From Ophioderma brevispina (taxonomy: Eukaryota > Echinodermata > Ophiuroidea > Amphilepidida > Ophiodermatidae), in the NCBI GenBank assembly GCA_023653785.1, contig JAMKCH010036026.1, positions 1 through 64,000 of the forward strand: a stretch of DNA of 64,000 nucleotides, given 5' to 3'. The notes beneath the pieces were generated by a model. It was not told the origin of the DNA and ran no database searches. It was given only the letters and a program-made list of their open reading frames with translations. Within the stretch, counting starts at the first letter, position 1. Each line of letters opens with the position of its first letter. The position numbers were made by a program, and so were the translations under genes. Of this stretch, positions 44,641 to 57,832 are shown piece after piece.

Positions 44641-47600
44641 AAACATTGAACCTATGTCATAAGCCCATTCCTTAAATGCGTACCCAATCAGAGAATGTTA
44701 ACAAAATTCTGCAAATTTAGCCACGCACATAAAAAATGTCAAAATAAAACTTTGGTAGCAAAACTTCATAAAGTGTGTTGGGTAACCTCATGCTGATTAA
44801 TATTTTTTCTGCTTAAAAATCCTAATTAATTTATAATTTTGGTATGTTGTATTATTATCTCTTTCACTCTCACAAAGTGGATGGGTTTATTTTGCATGGT
44901 TTTATTGCTACACTTGTCATGGTAACAAGAACTTAGTGCCAATTTGAATTTATCTGAATACCATTGTTTGAGCCATAGTTCCTACTCAATAATAAGCCTG
45001 CTCGTTTTACTTTTTGAAAGTTTGAAAATTCCCTTTCATAACCAACAGCATACCACCACCCATGTTGAATTTTTGACACACTGATAACCACACTGTGCAT
45101 ACATTTCAAAATGGGTCTTAGGACTATTTGAAGCAGTTTCACCCATTAAATATCTATTTTGTGTGTGTGTGTGCTATTATCTGTAAAACCAATAAGCATG
45201 CCATGTTTTTTTAAATAAATCACCATTTTATGAAACTTTTCTTTGGTTATGCACAGTGCATTTGACTCCATGTAGATGCCATTATGCCTTTATTCTACTG
45301 GAGAGCCTTATGTTTTTCGATACTTTGATTTCAATGTAAGATCTCATTTTCACCCAAAATGAAGGTGTCATCTTTGTGTGACTGACTCCTTCCGTTGAAG
45401 TTTTTTTGCAAACTATTGCTTCAAATTTCAACTTAAGAAGATAGTGCTGCTCTGAATCATTCTTGTCTGACGTCTGTTTTACTTTATCGTTTTCAACTTG
45501 GGTGGAAGATGAGAATAATACCTGAAACCCCACCCGTTTTGTAACTTTCGATGACTTGCCAACTTCAATTATTATTTACTCACCAATTGCGTCATCAGCG
45601 ACTTAAGCAAAACCACACAAAACCTTGGCAGATCACGGTGGTATTTTTTTAGCTCAATCATTCTCAATATTTGGCATTAGGTGAGAGAGTTGCTCTTTAT
45701 TAGTCATGCTACTATGTATAGTTAATGACCTTAGGTTATTTTTGTTTGCAAACTACATAATCCAGCTGAAAATCCTGAATTTTAGGACTGAGGCACAATT
45801 TGCATACGCTAGAATTCCCGTTTCAAGACGGCCATTAAGGCTTAATGATGATGACACAATCCACAATTTTCAACAACTGATAGTATTTCACTTACGAAAA
45901 TTTTGGCTTCCCAAAAACAACCCACAGACTTCTATATCAAAATTCACCCTTTTACCGACAATTTATGAAATTCTCCTCTTTTCTTGATTTGTTAACCTCA
46001 AAACCGGCACGCATTATTATGCATACCAGACAAATTGAAATTTTATGAGGAGGCACTGCTCTAGCTAATGGTTCATATGAGTGGTTGAACAAGGGGGTTA
46101 AATCAGACGGGAGGTGGGGGTAAAAGATTAAGAAGCACAGTATGTTAGTGGTGTCTTTTAGTGGCCCGATGTAGAAAAGAAAGAAAATAACTATCAAGCG
46201 TATCTCGCCGTTGAATGCAATATGGTCATTTTGTGCAATAGCTGCCCTTTGTCAGAAATCCCCTCAAACTACTCATATGCAGTCTTTGGTCAATAGTTCG
46301 TGAAAGTTCTTCAAGACACAGAGCCTGAAGAATCATTTCATAACCACCGACTCAAGGAAACTAAATTACAAGTCATCCTAGTACCTAATGGCAACACGGC
46401 AGCACACTGATGCATCACATGTCCAGCTATTGCACTTACAACCTTCTTCACTCACTCATGATCTAGTATCCTATTTACTTGACTGTTTTTTATTTGAGCA
46501 AGCACTTCATCATCAACGCATTTGCTCTTTGCAATTTGCTGTTGACTGTTCCTAATGGCATATTGCAGTCCAATGTGTCTCAGCAAGTCACTTGTAATTA
46601 GACTGAGTGATTTCTTTTACAGGGGGACTTTGCTCCAAGGGGGTTTTACAATAACTGGACACTGACGGTCCACAATTAATTTAGTTTCATCTGATCTAGG
46701 TGTGTCACTGCAATTACAGAGTAACGCCCAATAATGTTGTTATGAGAATAAGTGTCTTGGCTGATTTTTGGTTTCCCGTTCATGTGGCGGAACATGTTAA
46801 TGTTGGTACACTTTTCAGTGGGCCAGTTTTTTAAAACTGGGCATGAATAGGTGGAGTTGTCAAATGCGCATATTTTTGTATCACAAAGTGATTTTTTTAA
46901 ATAAACATTCAAGCCACATAATTAAATTTGGTATCAAATTAAAGCATGCTGCAGGCAAACAAGATGCAAGGATAGGTTTATTAAAATAGTAAATCATATT
47001 CACTAATGCTTTTTAATTACAAAATTAGAAGGGGAGGAGGAGCAGGGCAGGTCAGGAAAATTGCCCCCCACAGGTCATGTGCGCACAAATTTCATCATTT
47101 AGGAGATTATGAAAAAAAAAATCTTACAACCACATCTTTAAATTAGAAAACTTTATGTTTCACATGTTTAATTGTTGTTTAAAGCTGAAATTTGCATTTA
47201 TGGCAAAACTGATGCCGTAACAATGACTTTCAATGGTAAAATTGGCATTTTAGAAACCTTGCGCAAAACTATTTTGCTGCAGCATTTATCTAGAAAGTTA
47301 TATATCTATGGTAAGCTGTACTTAGAAAATACCAAATCTGTCAATGGACATAAAAGGCAGTTGCCACAGCTTTTGAATTCCGGTGTGTTTAAAATAACAT
47401 CTTTTTCATCAATTTTGAACATTAGTGGTTATGTAATCCCTAGGGAATAATCTTATATTGGATCTCAAACTTTATTCTGGAATCCTTGATTAGTAAGCGT
47501 CAAATAATGTCTACTTTGTAGGGGCTGGGGTTCTGAAGAGAGCTAGAGCTTTTCACACCAATATCCTGCTTTTGTACACAAATGAAAACTATGTGACACG

Positions 47601-48092
47601 AAACAGGCCCAACTTGAACGCATGGCCAGTGATGCTGTTAGACGACGCTGACTTTCGACTGCTTTGCAACTAAGTGTATGTTTATGCATCTCGCGTGCAC
47701 ACGTCGGCCTATATCTGGTTTTGTTTGCTCGTGTCACAAGTCATTGGTAATGGCTGTGGGGTGTCAGGATTTGTTCAACTAGTTGCTGATCTGCGGCCGC
47801 GTGTATCCATGATACGGACGCTCATAACATGGCCCGCTATTTGAGGCTGGGGGGATTGGGAAAAGTCAGGGGTTTCCACCATACTCTAATTCGATACACT
47901 GACTGAGAATTGTACATTACAGTTGTGACTCTCGAAACATGGGACCGAGGCTTAACGTCCCATCCGAAGGACAAGATATTTTCATGAGCATATGCCAATT
48001 CAAAGTAACCAGGAGGAGAGCGGTATTCTGATTTAATCAATAGCTGGTATACAGATCAAATCCCGAATTTATAGTACCCGAATAAATCCAGC
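44641..48092. other. Intergenic sequence, nothing recognised
   Basis: Frames of 60-93 codons have no domain. The stretches 46,200-46,620 and 47,620-47,830 are slightly richer in GC, without identifiable content. Confidence 0.35.
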
Positions 48093-48187
48093 AAATGGCC
48101 CCACCGGGATTCGAAACCCGCGGAATTGTTGGGTAAATTTGCGCCAGAGGCAAGCACCCCACCGCTAGGGCCACGCTCTCCCACTAG
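48093..48187 (-). repeat. tRNA-derived SINE head (minus strand)
   Basis: On the minus strand GTGGCCCTAGCGGT (complement of 48,161-48,174) resembles a Pol III A box. GGTTTCGAATCCC (complement of 48,106-48,118), with one extra T, resembles a B box, at a normal spacing of about 43 bp. The extra bases and poor stems argue against a functional tRNA. Confidence 0.6.
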
Positions 48188-48217
48188 ATCTGGTGATAAA
48201 GTCTGAAAAACCTTACG

Positions 48218-48440
48218 TTAAGGTTACACACCACCAAACACACTGCCATTCATTATGTACAAAATTCCCCGGTTAAAACGTAAATTTTTCCCTAACCAAA
48301 GACGCTCAGTTCAAGTGACCCCACATTTTTCTTGGACACTCTAAACGTATGCATACCTGAACTCAGGAAAAAATCTATAGAAACCACAGAATTCAGCTAC
48401 TGGAGTATGCGAAGGAGTTGTGAACCCTCAAACTAGGGTT
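48218..48440. mobile_element. Possible MITE related to the 32.04 kb insertion
   Basis: TTAAGGTTACACACCACC at the left is matched by GGAGTTGTGAACCCTCAA, inverted, on the right. The similarity to the GGGTRCACAACCAC termini at 32.0-32.5 kb is suggestive, but the arms are short. Confidence 0.4.
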
Positions 48441-49208
48441 TCTAGTTCAAAGATTCCTGTGGGAAAGAGGTTCAAATAAGCACTTTACAGATTTGATCTG
48501 ATCTTGTTGGTTTGTATCTTTAAAAATTATTTCCAGCACAAAAAATTACCCAAAAAAGTGCAGTGTTATATTTTTTAACTTGTAACTTAGACTTGTCCTC
48601 CCCACAATTCAGCCAGACTGGCCAGAGTAGATCTTTTTAGTGGTGTAGAATGGGGCTTCCAAATGGCAAAATTATCTGAGTTTTAAACACTTTTTTCATG
48701 GCTAGTGTCTTGTAAACTTCATCTTTGAGAACTCACGGCGACTAGAGTCGACGTTCAAAATTAGACCTGTCAATTTCTGCTTCAAAAAAGGTAAAAATCT
48801 TCATTTTCCTGGGCACATTCAGAATGCATTTACATTTATCAAACAAGCCTATAGATCCCTTGTTGGTGTTTTTAGATGGCTTTCCAAACCACCTTCAACA
48901 GTTGGAAGGCCACCTCTAAAGCCACTTGACTTATTTGTTACAAAGTACACAAAACTGGCCAGGTCCAAAGGGTTAAGGAGGGTTTTTAATACCTCAGCTG
49001 AAATTTCAGAAAAGAGAAGACATACAAATTAAACATTGTGTTGTGATCAATTAATAGGACTATGCATTCGACTACATTTAGTTTCAGAGAAACAATGTAT
49101 TTTATAGGTCCACAGGTTATATTATTTGTAGGTGCACTTTTGTGTATAGTTGCCAAGTAGTTGCAATCATTCATTATGGACTAGATAGAGAAATCCAGAT
49201 CTGCTTGG
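48441..49208. other. Intergenic sequence, nothing recognised
   Basis: AT-rich, with no exon-like frame. Confidence 0.35.
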
Positions 49209-49216
49209 TGTGGATT

Positions 49217-49422
49217 CAGTGGCGTAACAGGCTTGCCTGCTCTGAGGGGGCAAATTTCCCAGTCTTGGGAAATTTTCCCTCTCAGGGGGGTCAAAACCAA
49301 TTTTTCCGTTCAGAGGGCTAAAAAAACGGCTGATTTAGTCATTATTTTTGCAAATTTTTCCCGGCCCAAAGTCGGCGGGGGGGGGGGGTGGCCCCCTGCC
49401 CCCCCCGCCTGTGACTCCACTG
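49217..49422. mobile_element. hAT-like MITE with perfect 8-bp duplication
   Basis: CAGTGGCGTAACAGG at the left is mirrored by CCTGTGACTCCACTG at the right (206 bp). It is flanked on both sides by TGTGGATT (49,209-49,216 and 49,423-49,430). The exact duplication implies a fairly recent insertion. It contains a poly-G/poly-C segment near 49,377-49,406. Confidence 0.88.
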
Positions 49423-49781
49423 TGTGGATTGATGTGGAGTTGACACCATCATGTAGAATACAGCAGTGTTAGCTTTAAGTTCAACAAGATGAATGCATTT
49501 ATGGTGAGCACATAACCAAATGTCAAGAGTGTCTCTGAATGTGACAGTGCCTTGTGGAATGTTTTGTTTGTGGGCTCATCATTGATGACAGGGTTTTCTT
49601 GGTGTGAGGCAATTAAGTTTGAAGGGGAAAAATGGGTTAAATGAAAGCGAAGTTGCCTGTTGCCATGAAACAAGACATTGAGATAGTTATTTTTTCCTTT
49701 AAACTGTTATTTAGTTGGTCGTGACATTTTTTGTAAGGATTTGCCCAAGTTTGATAGTAAACTGATATAGGGTAAAGCACC

Positions 49782-50622
49782 TTAAGGTAGGATCATCGGA
49801 TAAAATGGTCTTACAGAAAAATGACCATAAATCAAACCCCTGAATCAATTTAGTCCAAACTTCCTCCACAATATTTTGCAGTTTCAAGACTGCATGATTT
49901 GTTTTAGTGTTTTATTTATTTTTTAAAAATTCCCTAATTTTTACAATAAATAATTTTTCCCAGCTTAAATGGAAGGTGCTTTAAAGCTGAAACTTTAGGG
50001 ATATGTGTATAAACAAAATACAAAAAATCTCACGTTGGATTTTTTATCAAGTGTTTAATTCTTTAGAAAAAAATATTCTATTTATTTCAAATAGAAATGT
50101 ATCTGCAAAATCTAACGTGAGAATTTTCAAAATTTGATTTCCTTTCATATGACACCTTATTCATCACCAAGGGAGTTGCAGTTTCTTCTAGGAAAAATTA
50201 TGAAAAGTGGATACTTCAGTATTTCTAGAAATATTTCAACAAAAAAGTGTTGTTGTGACCACCTGTTCTTTGTTTTTGATGACACACAGTAAAATAAAAA
50301 ATTGTATCGATTTTTGATATTTTCTTTATCCATTAAAAACAAACACCAATTTTATAACTCATCAATTACTTGAGAAATAATTGAAATAAAATGTGTAGTT
50401 TTAAACAAAATTGCCCCATTTTGGTCACTTTCTTTACTGCCAAAATCAACCCCTGTACAAAGTCTATGGGAATTTGAAAACATATTACGTGACATATCTC
50501 TAAAAACGCCTTTTTGGAAAAAAATAAAATTTGGCACACATGTTTCTTTCACCAATACCAACATTTCATGAGAATTTCAACAAGATCTGAGCATGAAGCC
50601 ACAGCCGATAATCCTACCTTAA
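49782..50622. mobile_element. TTAA-flanked element, GGTAGGATCATCGG family
   Basis: TTAA-GGTAGGATCATCGG at the left is mirrored by CCGATAATCCTACC-TTAA at the right (841 bp). Its left 330 bp recurs inverted at about 57.4-57.83 kb, and its right part recurs at about 52.5-52.8 kb. Frames of 61-70 codons within it have no transposase features. Confidence 0.8.
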
Positions 50623-50886
50623 AGAAGAATATGTTTCTTGTCCCCTGCTGGCTTGCCCACATGACTGATTTTTGCTCCCACTTGTGTTTTTTGTTAATTT
50701 TCTTTAAATGAAAAAAAATGAGAAAAATAAAGACACCTAAAACTTAAAAATCCTACTTTAGAAAGAATATGTTTCTTGTCCCCTGCTGGCTTGCCACATG
50801 ACTGCTTTTTGCTCCCACTTGTGTTTTTTTGTTAATTTTCCTTAATGAAAAAAAATGAGAAAAATAAAGACACCTAAAACTTAAAT
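50611..50886. repeat. Tandem duplication, 139-bp period, two copies
   Basis: The block from ATCCTACCTTAAAGAAGAAT through TAAAGACACCTAAAACTTAA is repeated at 50,750 with about 95% identity, differing by small indels. It begins at the right terminus of the TTAA element, so the duplicated unit includes part of that terminus. Confidence 0.9.
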
Positions 50887-51199
50887 ATAATACTTTGAAG
50901 ACCACTATCAGTGATTTGCCCAAAAGGGTCAAACTATTTGAAAATTTGCATGAGACTGAGGATGAAGTCTAAAGAATTTTCATAGTGATTTTTTTGCAAC
51001 GAAATATGACAGAACTACAAGAAGAAACAGCAGTGCTCAAAATATGAATGAATTGTTTTTGTGTTTTACATGTTGTGTTATAATACAGATCTAACTTTGT
51101 ATTGCATAATGGGGAGAACCTGGGTTATAAGGGTTTGCAGTTACCTTCCCGGTGAAAAACACACATTTTCAATCTTCAGCAAATTTATTACTACCACTA

Positions 51200-52486
51200 A
51201 CCATAATTTTCCGGAGTATAATCCGCAGCTTATAGGTTGTTTTCAAAGGCTTCAAAGGATGCCGCGGCTTTAAACCGAACACTAAAACCTTTAAGACTTG
51301 ATTTTCTTTTCCTTTCTTACGCTTCAGTTACGACTGCTTAAATTACAAAATGTCAGAAAAACAGTCCCGTTTCAGGGGGTGGGCAGTACTACAAATAAGC
51401 CAAAAGAAGGTATTGGTCATGTGTTGTTTGGTTTGTATTTTCTTATTCTTTAATCGTTCCGTGTCCTACGCAATGAAATAGAAAATGCCCAAATCCACTC
51501 TGTATACTCCTTGTTACTATTATCGTGTGTAAAAACATAAATGATGTAGAGATACATAAAGTCACACAATGAACTTTGCGATTTCAATTAGATGTGATGA
51601 TGCTGATAATGGTATTGTCGGAGTGGTTCCCGTATCCAGGACGTAGTCCCTTTGGGACGCCTTTTCTAGTGGTACAACCAACGGCCCCTCTTCCTTGTAG
51701 TAAACGCTTCCCCGCAGGCGTATCTTTCATTGAGGATAGTGGCTACTAATATAGTCAAAGGGCGCCCACAAACCAATATTCGTTCCGTTTCTTAATCAAG
51801 ATAAATGTTATATCAAATGCAAATGATATAGAGATCGGAACAGCAATGAACTTATACAAACAGATTTGCGAAATTAGGGAAATTAATTAGATTGATGATG
51901 GCTGATCCTGGTATTGCTTGACGGGTTCATGTCATTCCAGTACGTAGTCCCTTCGGGACGCGCTCTGTTTCTGTGGTACGAATCCAACAGGCCCCATCTT
52001 CTTGGTAGTAAACGCTTTCCGCAGGCGTAGCTTCCATGGAGGATAGTGACTTGTCAAAGGGCGCCGACAAACCAATATAGTCTCTTCTACGTATGATATT
52101 ATGACACTATCGATGCCGTACAAAAATATAGCCACTTGCATTTGAAAACATACCTAATAATACGTAACGAAAGAGGTTGAAAATGGGAATATTTTGGCCG
52201 GTATTCTTGACTTTGCTTCCATGATTTCATGTTCATTGATATATTTTAAAAATATTTATAACATATACAATATCGCACGTGCGACATATTCCTGACTAAA
52301 ATATGCTTATAACATGAATAATACGTTTTTTTTCTTATGTACACGTTATACACGATCCTAAGTAGGCCGTCGGCTGGTGCGGCTTATCTGCGGTGCGGCT
52401 TATATAACGTTAAGGTCGAATCTTAATACGGCGATTTTTAGGCCCTGCGGCTTATACGCCCCGGCTTATAATCCGAAAATTACGGT
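51200..52486. mobile_element. CCGTAATTTTCGGATTATAAGCC-type element with ACTA duplication
   Basis: ACCATAATTTTCCGGAGTAT at the left is mirrored by ATAATCCGAAAATTACGGT at the right (1,287 bp). Both sides are flanked by ACTA (51,196-51,199 and 52,487-52,490). Repeated GCGGCTTAT words occur near the right end. It carries two diverged copies of a ~280-bp segment (about 51,535-51,810 and 51,823-52,100), each with ACGTAGTCCCTTNGGGACGC and a GTAGTAAACGCTTNCC block. The 69-codon minus frame reads through one copy, and indels break it in the other, so it is unlikely to be translated. Confidence 0.75.
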
Positions 52487-52499
52487 ACTAATTTGTCTA

Positions 52500-52800
52500 T
52501 GCGAATAGTGCCCAGGGAAATTAAAAAATAATTCTTCAATACAATACATTAAAACTGTATAAAATTAAGCTAAGCCATAGATCATATCTACAACTGATAA
52601 AAAAATTGCACATTGTCCAAATCAGTCCTGACCCCCCTGTAATAGTCTGGGCAATTGAAACTGCTAGGTTTGAAATATCCCTCAACAATGCCATTTTTTG
52701 GAAATTGAAATTTGGCATGCAGGTTTCTGTTACCATCCCATTCAATTTTCAGCAAAATCTATGCGGACACCACATACTCTAGCTGACAATCCATCTTAAA
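52500..52800. mobile_element. Partial copy of the GGTAGGAT element (right part)
   Basis: Aligns with 50,345-50,622: a shared TTTTTGGAAATTGAAATTTGGC-like phrase, then ATGCAGGTTTCTGTTACC, then ACAATCCATCTTAA as the terminus. The 1.29-kb element to its left may have inserted into or beside this copy. Confidence 0.55.
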
Positions 52801-55642
52801 AAGAAAAAAAACATAAGAAAAGTCGGGCAGGTAGGGATGACAAGAAAAACAAGTATTTTTGTAAGCACTTACAGTGGGAAGACCCAATTATAAATTTGTA
52901 AAGTTCTTCTTCTTGATAGAATGGCTTTCACCCCAAAACCCCAGCTGTAAAGGTTCACGCTGATATTTCATCCTGTTTTGGTGTCAGAGCTTTAAACGTG
53001 ATTTTGTAATTCCCATAGAGTACTGTCAAATTAATATCAATTGGTCAACCAATGTGGCACATCCAAACCAAACATCCTATAGCCATCAGATTTCACCGTG
53101 TAAAGAGCAAAATAGTAGCTTTCTTCAGATACAACATTTTAAGAGAACGAAGACTCCTTTCTGGTAAAATCAGGGTTTCTGGGGACGAGGCAATTTGTGA
53201 TCAGACCATGGCCCTTTAACCATGGAGATTGTTTGTTATCACCCATACATTTAGTGGCAACAGCAACAACGATCTCAACAAGGATTAACCAACCAGACGG
53301 CAAGAACATGCATTTGCATTCAAACTATCAGAAATCTGAATTAAAATGCTCAGGCCATTAGTTTTGAACAACTATGAGTATAGACTGCGTATTGTGATGG
53401 TTACAGTTTAATATTTCACAATGGTCAATCAAATGCTGAGTCTATTGCGGAGTCCCTTCCTTCATTTGTCAACAATAAGTTGTAAATTAGGATAGTACAA
53501 GGTCTCTATTGAGAATTGCAAGTCAAAACTCTCTTCATATTTCCATCATGTGTCTGATATTGAACAAACCTACATAATGCAAACCATGGAGTATTGAGTG
53601 CTTCTCGCTTGCAATTTTGATTAGAAAAAAATGCAGTGATCTAAAAGCGCATGTTCATGGCACTATTTAAATTAACACCCAGATAGGAAAAATCCTATTT
53701 GTAATTCAATTTTTTGGTACAGAAACAATTGGGGCACAGCCATTTGGTGGTTTTGTGAGGGTTTGATAAATCTTTTTGATCCTGTCTCGGTGCAACACTA
53801 GCGTCACTGGGCAATTCATTCAATCATCCGAATGGGATCGTCTGCTTGACATTGTATAAGCAATGAAGTGAACGCAGTCAAAATTAAAAGTGTATGTATA
53901 TGTGCCTGCTGGTATTTTATTGTCGTTTCTTATTTTTGTGAATTTCATTGGAAATCCTCGCTGCACTGGATGTCGAACATTGCTTCATTCTTTTTAACCC
54001 GAGGTCTCGACCTTTCTTAGAGTTTTTTACAGTACATAGCGTGTATACATATATTCTTTTTATATACCCATTGTTCAAGACGACTTAATAATTGTACGAT
54101 TTTCCAGGAATTGCTCAATCACCTAGAAAGTCCCTTCCCGCCAACAGTTGCAAGCAAATTTGCCGATAATAAGTCGTAAGTGAGTTCGCATTAAGCTTGT
54201 GTTCTAGGAGGGCTGTTGTGTTTCAGTTCTCATTGGTTAGAGAAGTCCAATGCGTGTATGTTGTCGCATGTCACGGTTGAGGTGGGATTCGGCTGCAAAT
54301 TCCCTCGAGGAAAAATGCAATCAAGCCCTGATGTTGGTTAACGCTTGCCGAGATATATTACACCACACCCCCGCACCCACATTAACCTATGAACCCGCAC
54401 CCACCGATACATAACATGTACAACATATATTATTCAAGTCACACCGTGATCACACTTCGTTATGCAATTGCATGTGATGAATAGCTTAAATTGGCTGTTG
54501 TCTGTGGTTATAGAAGTCTGTAAAGTGGTTTTAAAATATGCAATAGCCTTTCTCAAATTTTGCTGTCATTTTAATTAAAAGATGGTGCACTTTTACCTTT
54601 CCTCTCTCTTCGCCTCTAGGAAATGTTTGATGTAAGGAGTAGATAACACCATACCTATAGTAGTGTTAACCTATATTGACGCTATCGAGCTCATCGCTAT
54701 ATCAATTTTACCCCAATTTATACATCATAACAGTTTTGAACAGTAGTGTATAAATCAAGGAAAATATTTTAGCTTGCTATTTTGTTCAGAAATGCATAGA
54801 TTTTTAACTACATCCAGAGATATTTGTTCTTTAGATAATACCTCTACGCAAATAAGCATTTGAAGTGCCTTACCTTTAAGTACATTGATGGTTTGGGGTG
54901 CAAGATGATGGTAAAGTGTACTAGGAACTGTTTATTTTAGCTCAGGCAGGGTTCCATCCTTATGGGGCCATAGAGAGAGATTCCCATAAGCCAACCTGCA
55001 TCACTGCGCAAAGACACATGCTTCAAGTCGTAATGTTGTATCATCTTGGTTAAAGGAATTTGTACTAATTGGAGAGCAAAAATAGTGTATCATCACAAAC
55101 ATTTAAGGACATCATTTATTACATTTACAGTTCCATAAGACAAATTTGATTTCAGAGAGTGAAGAAAATGGCCAGTTGTCAAATTCTTTTAGGCAGACCA
55201 TTTTGTCTGTATTTTAAAATCATACTCATTGATAATATTGCAGGTTCAAGCTATTTCCATGATGCATTGCATGTACTCTACAGACCATACTATCCAGATA
55301 TCATACACCAGGATGAAAGGAGCTAATATCCCCCTGTAGTTAAAAGCACTGGTGTTCCCTTACACTCACTCCTAATACCAAAGGTGTATTATGGAGGATA
55401 GCTGCAAATCCCAAGCTGAACGTAAAACCAAGAGTATCTTTGGGTTAGCTGTAGCGTGTAACTTGTTCTGTCTTTCACATTGGGTACTTACACGTCCGCA
55501 CTGTACTTTTGATGTGTTATCAATTTTAATGATGCCGTATTTTTATATGAGAGCTAACAAAATTGGGAATGTACTACCGAAGAAAATATATGAATAGCAC
55601 AGAGGGTTTTTCCATGAAAATCGCTCAATTTTTTGGTTGTAC
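52801..55642. other. Intergenic sequence, no supported gene
   Basis: The stretch 54,090-54,330 is less AT-biased and contains TTCCCGCCAACAG (E2F-like) and TCTCATTGGTTAG (an inverted CCAAT), so it may be a promoter. No adjacent coding exon is recognised. A 68-codon + frame at 55,391 has no known domain. Confidence 0.25.
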
Positions 55643-55663
55643 TTTTTTTTGACTCACCCTGTA
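55643..55663. mobile_element. Mariner-like terminus
   Basis: TTTTTTTGACTCACCCTGTA is the complement of the ACAGGGTGAGTCAAAA terminus common in mariner-type elements, ending at TA. No opposite terminus was found nearby, so it is a fragment or a chance match. Confidence 0.35.
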
Positions 55664-55689
55664 AGTGTGGGTCGGTATGCAATGAAACA

Positions 55690-57340
55690 GTTTCCGTAGG
55701 TTTTGGGTGGCTAAAGTTGATTTTCCTTGCTGTTTTTCATTCATTAGGGACCCAGACGTCAGAAAATGATGGGGTTCAAATTTTCGGACTGCTGCCCCCT
55801 TCCTCAAAGGTGGAATTGTTACTACCGGGAAAAATTTAAAATCGAGTCTAATTGTGTTTTGATGTACGGTGTTAAATTAACAGTTCGTCTCCTTGTAAGA
55901 GATTAGAAAAAGTATATATTTGCCTAGTTCAGACTCTTTAGTTAAAGTGTTTATAGCCCCATAATGGTTTCAGGCATCCTGGGGTAAATTTACCCAATGC
56001 TCAGATTTCTTAAACGTGATAACTTGTTTTGTATTGGTCTCGCAGATCCAAAAATGTTTATTTTACAGTAATGCAATTCACTTTATTGACATAGGCCTCT
56101 GTCCCAAATCATACATATCGACATTCATACCTTACAGAGGTGGTGACATACAATATTCATGTCTAATTTTAAAGAGCTAAATAGATAAATTTACCAACAC
56201 TTGTTGAATTCCTTTTTTTCTCACTTGTCAGTAATCGTATGAATGTAATATGAGTAGGGTATCTTTGGTAATAGCGAGGAAGCAGTTTAACTCTAAGATC
56301 ATAATAATATGGGCACACCAGAAGAAAATGGTATTCAGTTCTATAGCATTTAAACACGAACACAAACCCGATTGTCGACTGGAGTACCCAGATATAGACC
56401 AGATTGAATAGCAAGTGGGAGGTTACCACATCTAAGTCCACGTACTTTGCGGAAAAACACATGATCGTATTACTATCAAGGTATGAATCACTTGGCAAGT
56501 TATCTTTTAAATTATCTATACATGCGGTAACGATACAACTAATTGCTATTCTTTCATCGCATTGTGAATTGAACTATAGTGACAAATATCTTTGAAAATT
56601 TCGATGAAGTACTTAACACAATTACCTACACCCTGTTGGTACCAAACTTCACCAAAGCCCATTGTAAAAAAGAAGAGTTTTTACTCTGCCAGCCCAGCAA
56701 TCAATATTATTTCATCAAATTTAATTTGATTGGTAACATTGGTTATACATATCTATTTCTATCCATACAAATAAATTTTAATCCAATATGCTAATTGATC
56801 TGTAAAAATCAGGGAAATTATGAGGTTATGTCTACCTACCTAACCTATTTTTGTGTTTTTTTTTTTGCCATGTTGATAGTGGGTGGGATAATACATAGCA
56901 ACAAACTGTCGCAAGGGTCTACGTGGTCTATGGGGGTCACCAGAACTTTCACTGGATGTCGCAATGTGATATCAAAAGATCAATTAAAATGCATTTTGTG
57001 TTTCAGATGACACAAGGTATTCACTGGCACCAATTTCAAAACCTCGGAGCATTTACCACAGGGTGACTTGAAAACATTATGGGGTATACGTGTAACTAAA
57101 GGGTTGGAACCTAGGCAAAAATATTACTTTTTCTAATCCTTATGACGAGACGAAACCGCTTTAGTGTAAAATTAAAACACCAATTGGACTCGATTTTAAA
57201 TTTTCCATGTACTAACATTTCCCCCTGGAGAGGGGGGCATCAGTAGGAAAATTTGCACCCCATCATTTTCTGACAGGTTAGGTCCTATTGAAACCAAACA
57301 GCAACAAATCAATTTTAGCATGAAAATCCTAACGGGAATA
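55690..57340. mobile_element. Large inverted-repeat element, ~330-bp arms
   Basis: 55,690-56,010 is mirrored at about 57,010-57,335 through the blocks GTCAGAAAATGATGGGGT, AAATTTAAAATCGAGTC, GATTAGAAAAAGTA and CCCCATAATG. The spacer is about 1 kb and contains unrelated AT-rich DNA with frames of 63-109 codons that have no motif. A GTCTATGGGGGTCAC phrase in the spacer (about 56,926) recurs at 58,489, linking it to the next inverted-repeat element. Confidence 0.65.
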
Positions 57341-57409
57341 AAACCAACCACTACATATGAAAGATACAATCAAAATGAGAAAATTTCTCACATTAGATTT
57401 TCAGATTGA

Positions 57410-57832
57410 GTGTTTCTATTTGAAATTACAGTGTTTTACTTTTCCCTAAATTATGTTCCCTAAAATCATTTTCTAAAAACTAAAACCAACTTGATTAACA
57501 AAAGCCAAAATGAGAATTTAGGTATTTTGTTTATTTGTGACACAGATCCCTGGAGCTTTGTTTAAGCACCCACCCCACCCCCCCCCCCCACAACAGAAAC
57601 ACCCCATTCAACTTTAGGGATGGGAAAAATTATTAATGGGAAAAAATTAGGCATTTTTTTAAAAAATAAATAGAACACTAAAACAAAATCGCACTGTCTC
57701 GAAATTGCAAAAATGGAGGAAGGAAGTTTAATCCTTACCCCTAGTCACGTTTGAACTAAATTGATTTAGGGGAATTGAGTTTATGGTCATTTTCTATAAG
57801 ACCATTTTATCCGATGATCCTACCATAAGAAC
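57410..57832 (-). mobile_element. Inverted partial copy of the GGTAGGAT element
   Basis: The complement of 57,640-57,832 aligns with 49,786-49,965, including GGATCATCGGATAAAATGGT and GTTTTAGTGTT. Similarity continues more loosely to about 57,410. It abuts both flanking inverted-repeat elements. Confidence 0.65.

Noticed and set aside
51932..52141. 69-codon minus frame as a transposase remnant
   Set aside because: The tandem relative within the same element has indels that break the frame, and no transposase motif is present.
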